The position numbers were made by a program, and so were the translations under genes. The notes under the pieces were generated by a model. It was not told where the DNA came from. It saw only the letters and a list, made by a program, of their open reading frames with translations, and did not search any database. Below are positions 48,741 to 58,209 of a stretch of 64,000 nt of DNA, piece by piece (the first letter of the stretch is position 1; each line of letters starts with the position of its first letter). The DNA lies in contig NZ_CP049935.1 of NCBI RefSeq assembly GCF_011383005.1, forward strand, positions 2,418,001 to 2,482,000, written 5' to 3'. The DNA is from Phycicoccus sp. HDW14 (lineage in GTDB: Bacteria; Actinomycetota; Actinomycetes; Actinomycetales; Dermatophilaceae).

Positions 48741-49567
48741 TCGCGCATGCGCGCGATCAAGCGCAGGAACTCGATGTAGAGCCACACGAGCGTGACGATG
48801 ATGCCGTGGGCCAGCAGCCACGAGTACTTCTGCGGCGCACCGGTGGCGATGGCCCGGTCGACCATGTCGAAGTCGAGGGCCAGGGAGACCGACGCGAGGC
48901 CGACCGCGAACAGCGAGATGCCGATGCCGAGCCAGCCCGAGCCGCCGAACCCGAACGCGGTGTTCGTGACCATCGCGAAGACGAAGTTGACGACGGCGAA
49001 GATGGCGTAGCCGAAGATCATCATCGTGACGATGCGCCGGAACTTCGGGGTGACCTTGATGAGCCCGACCTTGTAGGCGAGGAACATCCCGACGAAGGTC
49101 GCGAGCGTCGCGAGGACGGCCTGCGCCACGATGCCCCGGTACATCTGCTCGAAGAACTGGCTGACGGCCCCGACGAAGAGGCCCTCGACGACGGCGTACC
49201 CGACGATGAGCGGCACGCTGAGCGTCTTCTTGAAGGCGATGACCAGGCCGAGGATGAGCGTGGCGATCATCCCGCCGATCCAGACCCCGAGACCGAGCAC
49301 CTGGTCGTAGGCCGCGATGCCCCACCCGACGGCGCCGAAGCCGACGACGAGCGCGAAGAGGCCGAGCGTCTTCATGACGACGTCGTCCATGGTCAGGACC
49401 CGGTCGGTGCCCGGGCGCAGGGCCGACGGCGCGGAGTACATCTCCTGCAGCTGCTCGGCGCTCATCTCGGCGGGCGGCACCGGGGCGGGCGCGTTGCCAC
49501 CGCGGAAGCCCGCGTAGCCACCGCGGGCGTCCTTCTCGAGTCGGTTGAAGGCCGGGTTGTTGGCCAT
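48737..49567 (-). CDS. Bax inhibitor-1/YccA family membrane protein
   Basis: 276 aa from ATG 49567. A ~65-residue cytoplasmic lead (MANNPAFNRLEKDARGG), then seven hydrophobic helices. BI-1 family calcium-leak or protease-interaction proteins; the actinobacterial Bax inhibitor-like group with VGYAVVEGLFVGAVSQFFE. Function unknown in this group. Followed by the overlapping 113-aa ORF. Confidence 0.9.
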   Translation of the reverse strand: MANNPAFNRLEKDARGGYAGFRGGNAPAPVPPAEMSAEQLQEMYSAPSALRPGTDRVLTMDDVVMKTLGLFALVVGFGAVGWGIAAYDQVLGLGVWIGGMIATLILGLVIAFKKTLSVPLIVGYAVVEGLFVGAVSQFFEQMYRGIVAQAVLATLATFVGMFLAYKVGLIKVTPKFRRIVTMMIFGYAIFAVVNFVFAMVTNTAFGFGGSGWLGIGISLFAVGLASVSLALDFDMVDRAIATGAPQKYSWLLAHGIIVTLVWLYIEFLRLIARMRE

Positions 49568-49764
49568 CGATCCTCCGTGCTGGTCGTGGCGGTGGGGGTC
49601 ACCGTCGTCTACACCAGCGTAGACGTTCGGCGATCTTCCTGAGTTCCCGCTGAGAGCCCCTGTGGACGGCCGCCGGCCCGCGACGCGCGACACCTGGTCG
49701 GCGAGTCCCGTGGCCTCGCTGCTGGCGCGGGAACAGGGGTGATCACCCCCCGTTCGCCGCCACT

Positions 49765-49976
49765 GGCGCGCCCCCGACGGGGCGCCACCGCTCTCACTCC
49801 GTTCGGATGCCTCCCGACTCCCCTCGGGTGCGCTGGCGCGCCCCCGACGGGAACCGTCGGCCTCACTGCGTTCGGCCTCCTCCCGACTCCCCTCGGGTGC
49901 GCTGGCGCGCCCCCGACGGGAACCGTCGGCCTCACTGCGTTCGGCCTCCTCCCGACTCCCCTCGGGTGCGCTGGCG
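49765..49976. repeat. Three tandem 69-70 bp repeats copying the tRNA 3' end
   Basis: Units start at 49765, 49835 and 49904, with the same lead-in (GGCGCGCCCCCGACGGG) at 49973 inside the tRNA. Each unit contains the last ~12 bases of the tRNA (acceptor strand) plus the flanking spacer, and folds into two small hairpins. The leftmost unit is diverged in its middle, the other two nearly identical. The rest of the 409-base gap from 49568 to 49764 shows nothing I can name. Confidence 0.85.
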
Positions 49977-50051
49977 CGCCCCCGACGGGAGTCGAACCCG
50001 CACCTGTGGCGATTTTAAGTCGCCTGCCTCTGCCGGTTGGGCCACGGGGGC
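49977..50051 (-). tRNA. tRNA-Leu (anticodon UAA), short variable arm
   Basis: 75 nt. Acceptor stem GCCCCCG/CGGGGGC, D-arm containing GGCCCAACCGGCAGAGG, anticodon stem GGCGA/TCGCC with loop CTTAAAA (anticodon TAA) and T-arm GCGGG-TTCGACT-CCCGT. CCA is not encoded. The variable region is only 5-6 nt, not the long arm that canonical tRNA-Leu has, so the amino acid identity rests on the anticodon alone. Confidence 0.85.
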
Positions 50052-50086
50052 GCGCCCACGGTAGCGCGCCCCTGCGCCGCTCCGGC

Positions 50087-51073
50087 TCAGCCCACCGAGG
50101 GGGTCGCCGTCGGGACCGGGCTGCTCGCCATCGACGCCGACGGCGAGGGGCTCGGCGACGGGGAGGCAGCACCCGAGGCGGTCGGCGCCGGAGCACCGGG
50201 CAACGGCGAGAGCGTCAGCGGCGGGGTCCATCCGGTGCCGGAGCCCGCCCAGGGGTCACGGTCTCCGACGACGAGCGGGAAGACGTCGGTGGCGACGTCC
50301 GCCGAGCCGTCCGGACGCAGCGGCACCTCGTCGTCGCCGTTGACCGCTCCGGGGTCCACGAACAGACCGCGGCCGTCCTCGGTGAGGATCCGCGCCCCCT
50401 CGACCCGGTTCCCGGCCGCGTCGTAGACGTAGAGGTCACTGACCTGCGAGCCGTCGAGCGAGATCCCCGGAGGGTTCCAGCCGTCGACAGGGCCGTCGGC
50501 CGGCTCGTCGAGGGCCGACACGAGACTCGGGAACAGGAGGAGGGCCGCCAGCACGTTGGCGAGGGTCACGGCCACGCCCACCCCGGTTCCCCGAGGAGGA
50601 CGGGCGAGCGCCCGACCGAGGGCGAACGACGCCGCAGCCGAGAGAACCGGCAGCATCCACAGTGCCGTGCCGAGCACGACGGCCAGGGCCCATCCCAGGA
50701 CCAGACCGCGCGCCACCCACCACACCGGGCGAAGGTCCCTGAGCCACGGCCAGCGCGCCACCGCATCGACCCCGGCCGTCCGCACGGCCGCGGACAGCTC
50801 GCCGAACCACCCCGGCGACGACGCCCCCTCCACCGTGGCCGTTCGCGGCGGGAGCCCTGCGGCAGAACGCAGCTCGGCCGCGTACTCCTCGGGCTCACCG
50901 AGCAGGTCACCGAGCCGGACGTCGCCCTCGGCCGCGCGCTCGGCGAGGTCGGCCTCCATCCCGAAGGTCAGCTCCTCGACGTCGTCGGCGGGCAGGTCGG
51001 CCAGCCAGGCCCGCACCGCCCCGATCTACGCGCGCACGTCCTCGGTGCGCTGCTCGGTCGTCGCGGCGCTCAT
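50087..51073 (-). CDS. DUF1700 (HAAS)-type membrane protein with in-frame TAG
   Basis: 328 codons from ATG 51073. Residues 1-15 (MSAATTEQRTEDVRA) are followed by TAG at 51026-51028, then in the same frame IGAVRAWLADLPADDVEELTF, which continues the HAAS helical module. So either a nonsense change or a single-base error (TAC expected) breaks the gene; GTG 51016 could give a shortened product. Body: hydrophobic pair of helices (~105-175, VWWVARGLVLGWALAVVLG and ALARPP...LLLFPSL), extracytoplasmic beta domain, then a Pro/Ser/Ala tail. Overlaps PadR upstream (ATGA), the usual PadR-DUF1700 pairing. Confidence 0.8.
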
Positions 51074-51402
51074 GACGCCGCCCCCGCCCCGGTGAGCAGT
51101 CCGTCCATCGTGGCGACGAACCCGCCCCACGTCTTCGCCTGTGTCTCGAGCACGTGCCGTCCCTCCGGGTTGATGCCGTAGTACTTGCGATGGGGCCCCT
51201 CGTCGGAGGGCACCACGTACGAGGTGAGCGCCCCGGCCGCGTAGAGCCGGCGCAGCGTGCCGTAGACCGACGCGTCGCCGACCTCCTCGAGCCCGGCGTC
51301 GCGCAGCCGCCGGACGATGTCGTAGCCGTAGCCGTCCTCGCCCGCGACGACCGCGAGCACCGCGAGGTCGAGGACCCCCTTGACCAGCTGGGTGCCGTCC
51401 AT
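51070..51402 (-). CDS. PadR family transcriptional regulator
   Basis: 110 aa from ATG 51402. Winged helix GYGYDIVRRLRDAGLEEVGDASVYGTLRRLYAAG, with the wing at RKYYGINPEG. Likely represses its own operon with the DUF1700-type gene through the palindrome at 51427-51457. Confidence 0.93.
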   Translation of the reverse strand: MDGTQLVKGVLDLAVLAVVAGEDGYGYDIVRRLRDAGLEEVGDASVYGTLRRLYAAGALTSYVVPSDEGPHRKYYGINPEGRHVLETQAKTWGGFVATMDGLLTGAGAAS

Positions 51403-51426
51403 CGCCACCTCCCTTTCCTGTGGACC

Positions 51427-51457
51427 GCACAGTACTACGCACTCCGCAGTACCGTGC
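51427..51457 (-). promoter_or_regulatory. Putative PadR operator
   Basis: GCACAGTACT (51427-51436) and AGTACCGTGC (51448-51457) form a 9-of-10 bp inverted repeat with an 11-nt spacer, 24 bases upstream of the PadR start codon and over its expected promoter. Confidence 0.65.
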
Positions 51458-51505
51458 AGACGATGGCACCGGCGTGTCGTCCGACCCGGCGCCTAGGGTG
51501 GACGG

Positions 51506-51897
51506 ATGCACCGCAGCCGCATCGGCGTCGTCCTCGTCGACCATCCCGCAGAGCACTACGACGCGGCCGCGGCCTTCTGGGCGGCGACCACCGGCACGCC
51601 CCGGGCCGCCGACGCGACCGTCGCCGACGACGACCCCTACGAGTCGCTCGTCGACCAGCCGGGGGGCGTGAAGCTCGAGCTCCAGCGCACCGGGCCGGGC
51701 ACCGCGCCGCGCGTCCACCTCGACGTGGAGACCGACGACGTCGGGGCCGAGGTGGCCCGGCTCGTCGCCCTCGGCGCCACCGTCACCACGCAGCACGAGG
51801 GGTGGGCGGTGCTCGCCGATCCCGGGGGATGGCCTTCTGCGTCGTGCCGGTGCAGACCGGTGAGGACTTCGCGACGCACGCGAGCACCTGGCCCTGA
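51506..51897 (+). CDS. VOC family (glyoxalase-like) protein (frameshifted)
   Basis: 130 aa corrected. Two beta-alpha-beta-beta-beta modules: RIGVVLVDHPAEHYDAAAAFW and RVHLDVETDDVGAEVARLVALGA; end reads ADPGG-MAFCVVPVQ after one base is added in the G5 run 51824-51828. Actinobacterial VOC proteins of this type have varied or no known substrate. TAGGGT at 51494-51499 is 6 nt before ATG, a leaderless-type start. Confidence 0.88.
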
Positions 51898-51901
51898 GGC
51901 G

Positions 51902-52773
51902 TCAGGCCTTCTCCGCCACCGCGACCCGGCCGGTGCGCAGCGAACCGGTCGACCCGTCCGGGAGGTCCAGCCCCGCGGCGAGCTCGAGCAGCGACCGGTC
52001 CGCGAGGACGCGGTACCTGCACGGGGCCAGCCACGTGGCGAGTTCGTCGGGCCGCAGCAGGGTGCGCCACGGCTCGCCGGCCAGCGGGTCGGGCTGCCGG
52101 GCCACCCGGTGGGCGACTCGCGCCACCCTCCGCATGACGCTCATGACCGCCGACCGGGACTGGTACTGCACGACGAGCCGGCTGCCGGGGGCCGAGAGCA
52201 CCGCGAGCTGCACGAGGGTCGAGATCGCGGCGACGCGGGTGAGGTAGGGCACGACGCCCTCCCACACCCAGGTCGTCGGACGGGTGTCGTCGAGGCCGGC
52301 CGCGAGAAGGGCGTCGGCGAGCGGGTCCTCGGCGAGGTCGACGGCGACCGGCACCACGCGCCCGGCCACCGGCTCGAGGCCGCGGAGCCGGCGCTGCTTG
52401 TCGGCCCGGGACGCCGGGTGGTCGACCTCGAAGACGGTCGCCCCGGCGAGCTCGGGCATCCGCCAGGCCCGGGAGTCGAGTCCGGCGCCGAGCACCACGA
52501 CCTGCGCCGCACCGTGCGCGCGCACCGCGTCGTCGATGGCCACGGTGCGCGGCACCATGGTGGCCCCGGTGTGCCGCAGCATCTCCTCGGCCATCCCCAG
52601 GGCGAGCCCTCGGCCCGCCCGGCCCGGACCCGCTCGACGACCTCGCGCTCGTCGGGGTCGAGGAGCCGGACCGCCACCGGGTCGGAGAACCGGCCGACCC
52701 CGAGCCGCCCGTCGGCGACGGCGCGCCCCTCGCACACGAGGACGGCCGTCGAGCTGGCCCGGCGCGCGGTCAG
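51902..52773 (-). CDS. Class I SAM-dependent methyltransferase, Ppm1/TIGR00027 type (frameshifted)
   Basis: About 290 aa corrected. N-terminal ASSTAVLVCEGRAV and FSDPVAVRLLDP; motif I VVVLGAGLDSRAWRM; VFEVDHPASRADKQRRL; VWEGVVPYL. One missing base in the C3 run 52607-52609 joins the parts before GLALGMAEEML. The best family start falls at CTG 52771-52773, directly overlapping the Ppx TGA, a rare start codon; ATG or GTG upstream would enter the Ppx gene. Leucine carboxymethyltransferase-like fold; substrate unknown. Confidence 0.85.
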
Positions 52774-53723
52774 GGCCCGTCGGCCACCGAGAGGGCGATG
52801 CCGTCGAGGATGTCGTGCTCGCTCGTGACGACGCGGACCGCGCCGGAGCGCACCGCCACGCGGCCGAGCACCTCGTGCCACACGAGCGCCCCCGCGCCGA
52901 TGACGTCGACCCGGCCGGGGTGCATGTACGGCAGCGCCGCCCGCTCCGCGCGCGACATCCCGAGCAGCGCCCGGCACGACGCGCGGTGGGCGTCGAGCGA
53001 CACCTCGGCGAGGTGGATCGCGTCGCGGTCGTAGCGGCCGAGGCCGAGGGCGTGCGCCGTCACGGTCGTGATGCTGCCCGCGAGCCCGACGACGGTGCCG
53101 AGCCCGGCGAGGTCGACGACCTCCTCGGCGGAGTCGAGGGCCAGCGCGACGTCGGCACGGGCCGCGACGACCTCGTCGTCGGTCGGCGGGTCGCCGGCCA
53201 GGTGCCGCTCGGTCATCCGCACGCAGCCGACGTCGACGGAGCGGCCGGCCTCGACGTCGTCGGTGCCGCGGACCAGCTCGGTGGAGCCGCCGCCGAGGTC
53301 GACGACGAGGTACGGACCCGGCACCCCGAGCCGGCGCAGGTCGCCGGTGGCGCCGGTGAACGACAGGCGGGCCTCGACCTCGCCGGCCACGACCTCGGGC
53401 GCGACGTCGAGGTCGCCGAAGGCCTCGCGGACCCCGGCGACGAACTCGTCGGCGTTGCGGGCGTCGCGGGAGGCCGACGTGGCGACGAAGCGCACCGCCT
53501 CGACCTCCAGCTCGCGGCAGCGGGCGGCGTACTCGCGGCTCATGGCCAGCGTGCGCTGCATCGCCTCGGGGGCGATGACGCCGGTGCGGTCGATGCCCTG
53601 GCCGAGCCGCACGACCTCGGTGCGCCGGTCGACGTCGGTGAGCAGGCCGTCATCGCCGACGTCGGCGACGAGCAGGCGGATGGAGTTCGTGCCGCAGTCG
53701 ACGGCTCCGACCCGACGGGTCAC
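52770..53723 (-). CDS. Exopolyphosphatase / GppA family phosphatase
   Basis: 317 aa from GTG 53723. ASKHA phosphate loops: AVDCGTNSIRLLVADV and YLVVDLGGGSTELVRG; FVATSASRDARN and SITTVTAHALG follow; GMSRAERAALPYMHPGRVDVI is the HD-region-like C-terminal motif of the short Ppx1/Ppx2 type. Overlaps the DUF501 stop by 4 bases (GTGA). Ppx with VTC-like protein at 37112 could form two sides of polyphosphate turnover (inference). Confidence 0.92.
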   Translation of the reverse strand: MTRRVGAVDCGTNSIRLLVADVGDDGLLTDVDRRTEVVRLGQGIDRTGVIAPEAMQRTLAMSREYAARCRELEVEAVRFVATSASRDARNADEFVAGVREAFGDLDVAPEVVAGEVEARLSFTGATGDLRRLGVPGPYLVVDLGGGSTELVRGTDDVEAGRSVDVGCVRMTERHLAGDPPTDDEVVAARADVALALDSAEEVVDLAGLGTVVGLAGSITTVTAHALGLGRYDRDAIHLAEVSLDAHRASCRALLGMSRAERAALPYMHPGRVDVIGAGALVWHEVLGRVAVRSGAVRVVTSEHDILDGIALSVADGP

Positions 53724-54247
53724 GAGCCCTCTCCCGCAAGAGTTTCCGAGCAGGGCGCGCGGTCCCACCACGGCCCGAGCATCGCGAGCGCCTCGTCGCC
53801 GAGCGGGTTGACCCCGGGCCCGGAGGCGAGCGAGTGGGCGACGAGGACGTGGAGGCACTTGACCCGGGTGGGCATCCCCCCGGCGGAGGTGCCGGCGATC
53901 TCGGGGACGTCGCCGAGCTCGGCACGGCGCGCGAGGTAGTCGGCGTGGGCGCCCTCGTAGGCGGTGCGCAGCCCGGGGTCGGCCTCGAGCCGGTCGGTCA
54001 TCTCCTTCATGACCCCCTGGCTCTCGAGCGTCGAGAGGGCGCCGGTGAGGCGGGGACAGGTGGCGTAGAACGAGGTCGGGAACGGCGTGCCGTCGGGCAG
54101 GCGCGGCTCGGTGCGCACGACGTCGGGCTCGCCACACCGGCAGCGGTGGGCGACCTCGACGACCCCACGGGCCTCGCGCCCGAGCTGGCGGGAGACGGCG
54201 TCGAGGTCCTCCGGCGCGACGGGCGGGAGGTCGGCGGCAGCGCTCAC
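53720..54247 (-). CDS. DUF501 family protein
   Basis: 175 aa from GTG 54247. RCRCGEPDVVRTEPRL, FPTSFYATCPRL and the C-terminal AGGMPTRVKCLHVLVAHSLA are DUF501 hallmarks, including conserved Cys and His. Always found in Actinobacteria between FtsB and Ppx; unknown function. Overlaps both neighbours by 4 bases. Confidence 0.92.
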   Translation of the reverse strand: MSAAADLPPVAPEDLDAVSRQLGREARGVVEVAHRCRCGEPDVVRTEPRLPDGTPFPTSFYATCPRLTGALSTLESQGVMKEMTDRLEADPGLRTAYEGAHADYLARRAELGDVPEIAGTSAGGMPTRVKCLHVLVAHSLASGPGVNPLGDEALAMLGPWWDRAPCSETLAGEGS

Positions 54248-54921
54248 CGCTGGGCCCCGGGTGCGTCGGCGGTGCGCACCGACTGCCACACCGTCGAGTA
54301 CCAGGGCAGGGTCGAGGCGGGCTCGTCGGCGCCGGGGCCGGCGATCGTCGGGGTGTCGGGGGACGCGGGCTGCGGGTCGAGGACGGTGTACGAGCGCTCG
54401 CCCGGGCGGACGAACTTCAGCCGCTGGCGGGCCTGCTGCTCGACGTAGGCCGGGTCGTTCCAGCGCTCACGCTCGGCGCGCAGGCCGGCGACGTCGGCCT
54501 CCTGGGAGGCGACCTTCTCGCGCAGCGCCGCGATCTGCCCGCGCTGGTGCACCCACGCGGCGACCGACGAGGCGAGCAGCACGGTGATGAAGACACCGAT
54601 GGCGGCGAGCACCACCCCGCGGCGCAGCACCCGGTTGGACGCGGCACCCCCGACGCGCCCGCGCCATCCGGACGGGGCCCGCCGGACGACCTTGGCCGTG
54701 GTGGTGGAGGTCGTCGAGGGGCGGGGGGCCGCCGAGGCCGAGCGCGCCGCGGAGGGGGTCGTGGGCCGGGTGGCGGCCCGGCCCGTGCCGCGGGCGGTCG
54801 TGCCCTTCGTGACCTTCCCGGCGGTGCCGGAGGCGGTGGCGCGGGACGCGGCCGACGGGCGTGCCGCGGACCCGCGCCGCGGTGGTCGCGACGCGGGTCC
54901 GGTGCTGCGGCTCGTGGCCAT
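54244..54921 (-). CDS. Septum formation initiator FtsB/DivIC family
   Basis: 225 aa. A ~100-residue Arg/Thr/Ala/Ser-rich cytoplasmic N-terminus, one membrane helix (~102-122, GVVLAAIGVFITVLLASSVAAW), and a coiled coil (GQIAALREKVASQEADVAGLRAERERW in two pieces) with VEQQARQRLKFVRPGE, the family motif. Belongs to the divisome; sits between enolase and DUF501 as usual. Confidence 0.92.
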   Translation of the reverse strand: MATSRSTGPASRPPRRGSAARPSAASRATASGTAGKVTKGTTARGTGRAATRPTTPSAARSASAAPRPSTTSTTTAKVVRRAPSGWRGRVGGAASNRVLRRGVVLAAIGVFITVLLASSVAAWVHQRGQIAALREKVASQEADVAGLRAERERWNDPAYVEQQARQRLKFVRPGERSYTVLDPQPASPDTPTIAGPGADEPASTLPWYSTVWQSVRTADAPGAQR

Positions 54922-54947
54922 CGGATGCTCCCCCGGATGCTCTCGGC

Positions 54948-56279
<1,332 letters not shown>

Positions 56280-57143
56280 CTAGACCCGGTGGCCGGGCCT
56301 GCCCGCGACCGACCCGCACCCCGGACGCCCGGGCTCGGCGGGCTCGGCGGGCGAGCCGGACGGGTGTGCACGAGCCCGGTGCAGCAGGCTGGGCGTCACG
56401 AACCCGGCTCGGCGTCCGGAACGCCGCTCAGGCCGCGACGGTGAGGCCCGGCCGATGAGACCGGCAGCGTCGTGGAGGTCGACCTGGGTGCGCACCTCGA
56501 CGCCGAGCGGCTCCAGCAGCAGCCGGGTCCGGGACTCCCCGGGCGACTCCGCGTGGTGGTCGGCCCGGTCCACCGCGGCCCGGGCGTGGGCGACGCCGTG
56601 GCCGGTGCTCGGATGACCGAGCGCGGCGCGGAGGTCGGAGCGGGTGCACCGGCCCTCGTGCAGCGCGGCGTCCATCGGGACGACGCCGGCCTCGACGCCG
56701 TCGCGGGCGGCGACCTGGGCGCAGGCGACGGCCGGCGGCAGCGCCCTGGGGTCTGCGGAGCGCAGGTGACGGTCGTCGCGGGCCAGCCGGTGGACGTGCA
56801 CCCCGGGGCGCACCTTGGCCGTGCCGACCTCTGCCGCGACGTCGACCGAGGCGAGCGCGATGCCGTGCATCGGCAGTCCGTGGAGGACCAGGGCCGCGTG
56901 GTGCGAGGCCACCCAGCCCGGGTGCGCGGCCAACACACCGACGACGGTCAGCCGGTACCGCTCCCACGGAGGCGCCGCGTCCCAGACCGCGCCGGCCGCG
57001 TAGAGCCCTCGTCGGACGCGACGCAGCTCGCCGGCGGACACCGCACGCCGCAGGTCGTCGGCGGACAGGCCGGCCCGGACGGCGGCCGCGGTGTCGAGGA
57101 CGCCCTGTCCGCCGTCGAGGATCCGTCGCAGGTCGGGGAGCAC
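56280..57143 (-). CDS. AbiEi antitoxin-N domain protein, C-terminal nuclease domain missing
   Basis: 287 codons from GTG 57143. N-terminal AbiEi-like wHTH (LDTAAAVRAGLSADDLRRAVSAG ... VRRGLYAAG) and middle domain (VASHHAALVLHGLPMHGI, ESPGESRTRLLLEPLGVEVRTQ). Homologues continue with a Vsr/DUF559 endonuclease-like domain starting about GRVDFLV; here it is gone directly after AAGLIGR, replaced by ~50 low-complexity residues. So it is probably a truncated remnant. No AbiEii toxin lies next to it. Type IV TA role is by similarity only. Confidence 0.75.
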   Translation of the reverse strand: MLPDLRRILDGGQGVLDTAAAVRAGLSADDLRRAVSAGELRRVRRGLYAAGAVWDAAPPWERYRLTVVGVLAAHPGWVASHHAALVLHGLPMHGIALASVDVAAEVGTAKVRPGVHVHRLARDDRHLRSADPRALPPAVACAQVAARDGVEAGVVPMDAALHEGRCTRSDLRAALGHPSTGHGVAHARAAVDRADHHAESPGESRTRLLLEPLGVEVRTQVDLHDAAGLIGRASPSRPERRSGRRAGFVTPSLLHRARAHPSGSPAEPAEPGRPGCGSVAGRPGHRV

Positions 57144-57220
57144 GTGACCCAGCCTGCCGGTGCCGGTCTGGGCCACCGCGGCGTTGTCCACAGGGCTCCC
57201 GCCCGAGCCGGATCGACGAG

Positions 57221-57242
57221 CGCGAGCCTGCTGCAGCGGGCT
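57221..57242. terminator. Palindrome after psuG
   Basis: 22-base near-palindrome (CGAGCC-n-GCTGCAGC-n-GGCTCG) 29 bases past the psuG stop on the minus strand. A similar 20-base sequence, inverted, occurs at about 56371-56390. Confidence 0.6.
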
Positions 57243-57270
57243 CGGGCGCGCCGAGGCGGCGCGGTGGGCC

Positions 57271-58209
57271 TCAGCGCAGGGCGGCGAGGGCGACGGCGAT
57301 GGCGGTGCCGACGCGGGCGTTGTTGCGCACGAGCGCGAGGTTGGTCTCGAGCGAGCGCCCGTCGGACAGCTCGACGAGCCGTCCGAGCAGGTAGGGCGTG
57401 ATGTCCTTGCCGACGACACCGCGTGCGTCGGCGTCGGCCAGGGCCTGCGCGATGACGCCGTCGATGTCCTCGCGCGCCATCTCGTCCTCGACCGGGACCG
57501 GGTTGGCGATGGAGATGCCGGCGCCGAGCCCGAGGTCGAGCTGGGCCGCGACGAGCCGGGCCGCCTCCTCCGGGGTGTCGACCCGCATGGGGACGGCCAC
57601 GCCCGAGGAGCGCGAGAAGAAGGACGGGAAGTCGTCGGTGCCGTAGCCGACGACCGGCACCTCGAGGGTCTCGAGGGCCTCGAGCGTGCGGGCGATGTCG
57701 AGGATGGACTTGACCCCGGCGCTGATGACGGCGACCGGCGTCCGCGAGAGCTCGGTGAGGTCGGCCGAGACGTCCATCGAGCTCTCGGCGCCGCGGTGCA
57801 CCCCGCCGAGCCCGCCGGTGACGAACACGCTGATGCCCGCGAGCGCGGCGATCCGCATCGTGCTCGCGACCGTGGTGGCCCCGTGAACCCCGGTGGCGAC
57901 GACGTGTGCCATGTCGCGGACGCTCACCTTGCGGATGGCGGTGTCGGCGCCGAACATCTCCAGCTCGTCGTCGGTGAGGCCGACGGTGGGCCGGCCGTGG
58001 AGGATGGCCACGGTCGCCGGCACCGCTCCGCCGTCGCGGACGATCTGCTCGACCTCCCGGGCCATCCCGACGTTCTGCGGGTAGGGCATCCCGTGGCTGA
58101 TGATCGTCGACTCGAGGGCGACGACCGGCCGGCCCTCGGCGAGGGCGTCGCGCACCTCGGGGGCGACGGCGAGCATCGGGTGCGGGGTGGCCGGGGCGGC
58201 GGTGGTCAT
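57271..58209 (-). CDS. psuG: Pseudouridine-5'-phosphate glycosidase
   Basis: Splits pseudouridine 5'-phosphate to ribose 5-phosphate and uracil. 312 aa. Motifs VVALESTIISHGMPYPQN, RDMAHVVATGVHGATTVAST, GGLGGVHRGAE and SAGVKSILDIARTLE, carrying the catalytic Lys. ATGA overlap with psuK upstream. Intact. Confidence 0.95.
   Translation of the reverse strand: MTTAAPATPHPMLAVAPEVRDALAEGRPVVALESTIISHGMPYPQNVGMAREVEQIVRDGGAVPATVAILHGRPTVGLTDDELEMFGADTAIRKVSVRDMAHVVATGVHGATTVASTMRIAALAGISVFVTGGLGGVHRGAESSMDVSADLTELSRTPVAVISAGVKSILDIARTLEALETLEVPVVGYGTDDFPSFFSRSSGVAVPMRVDTPEEAARLVAAQLDLGLGAGISIANPVPVEDEMAREDIDGVIAQALADADARGVVGKDITPYLLGRLVELSDGRSLETNLALVRNNARVGTAIAVALAALR

Noticed and set aside
49765..49976. 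CRISPR-like array
   Set aside because: The units are contiguous repeats without variable spacers and copy a tRNA end; no cas genes are present.
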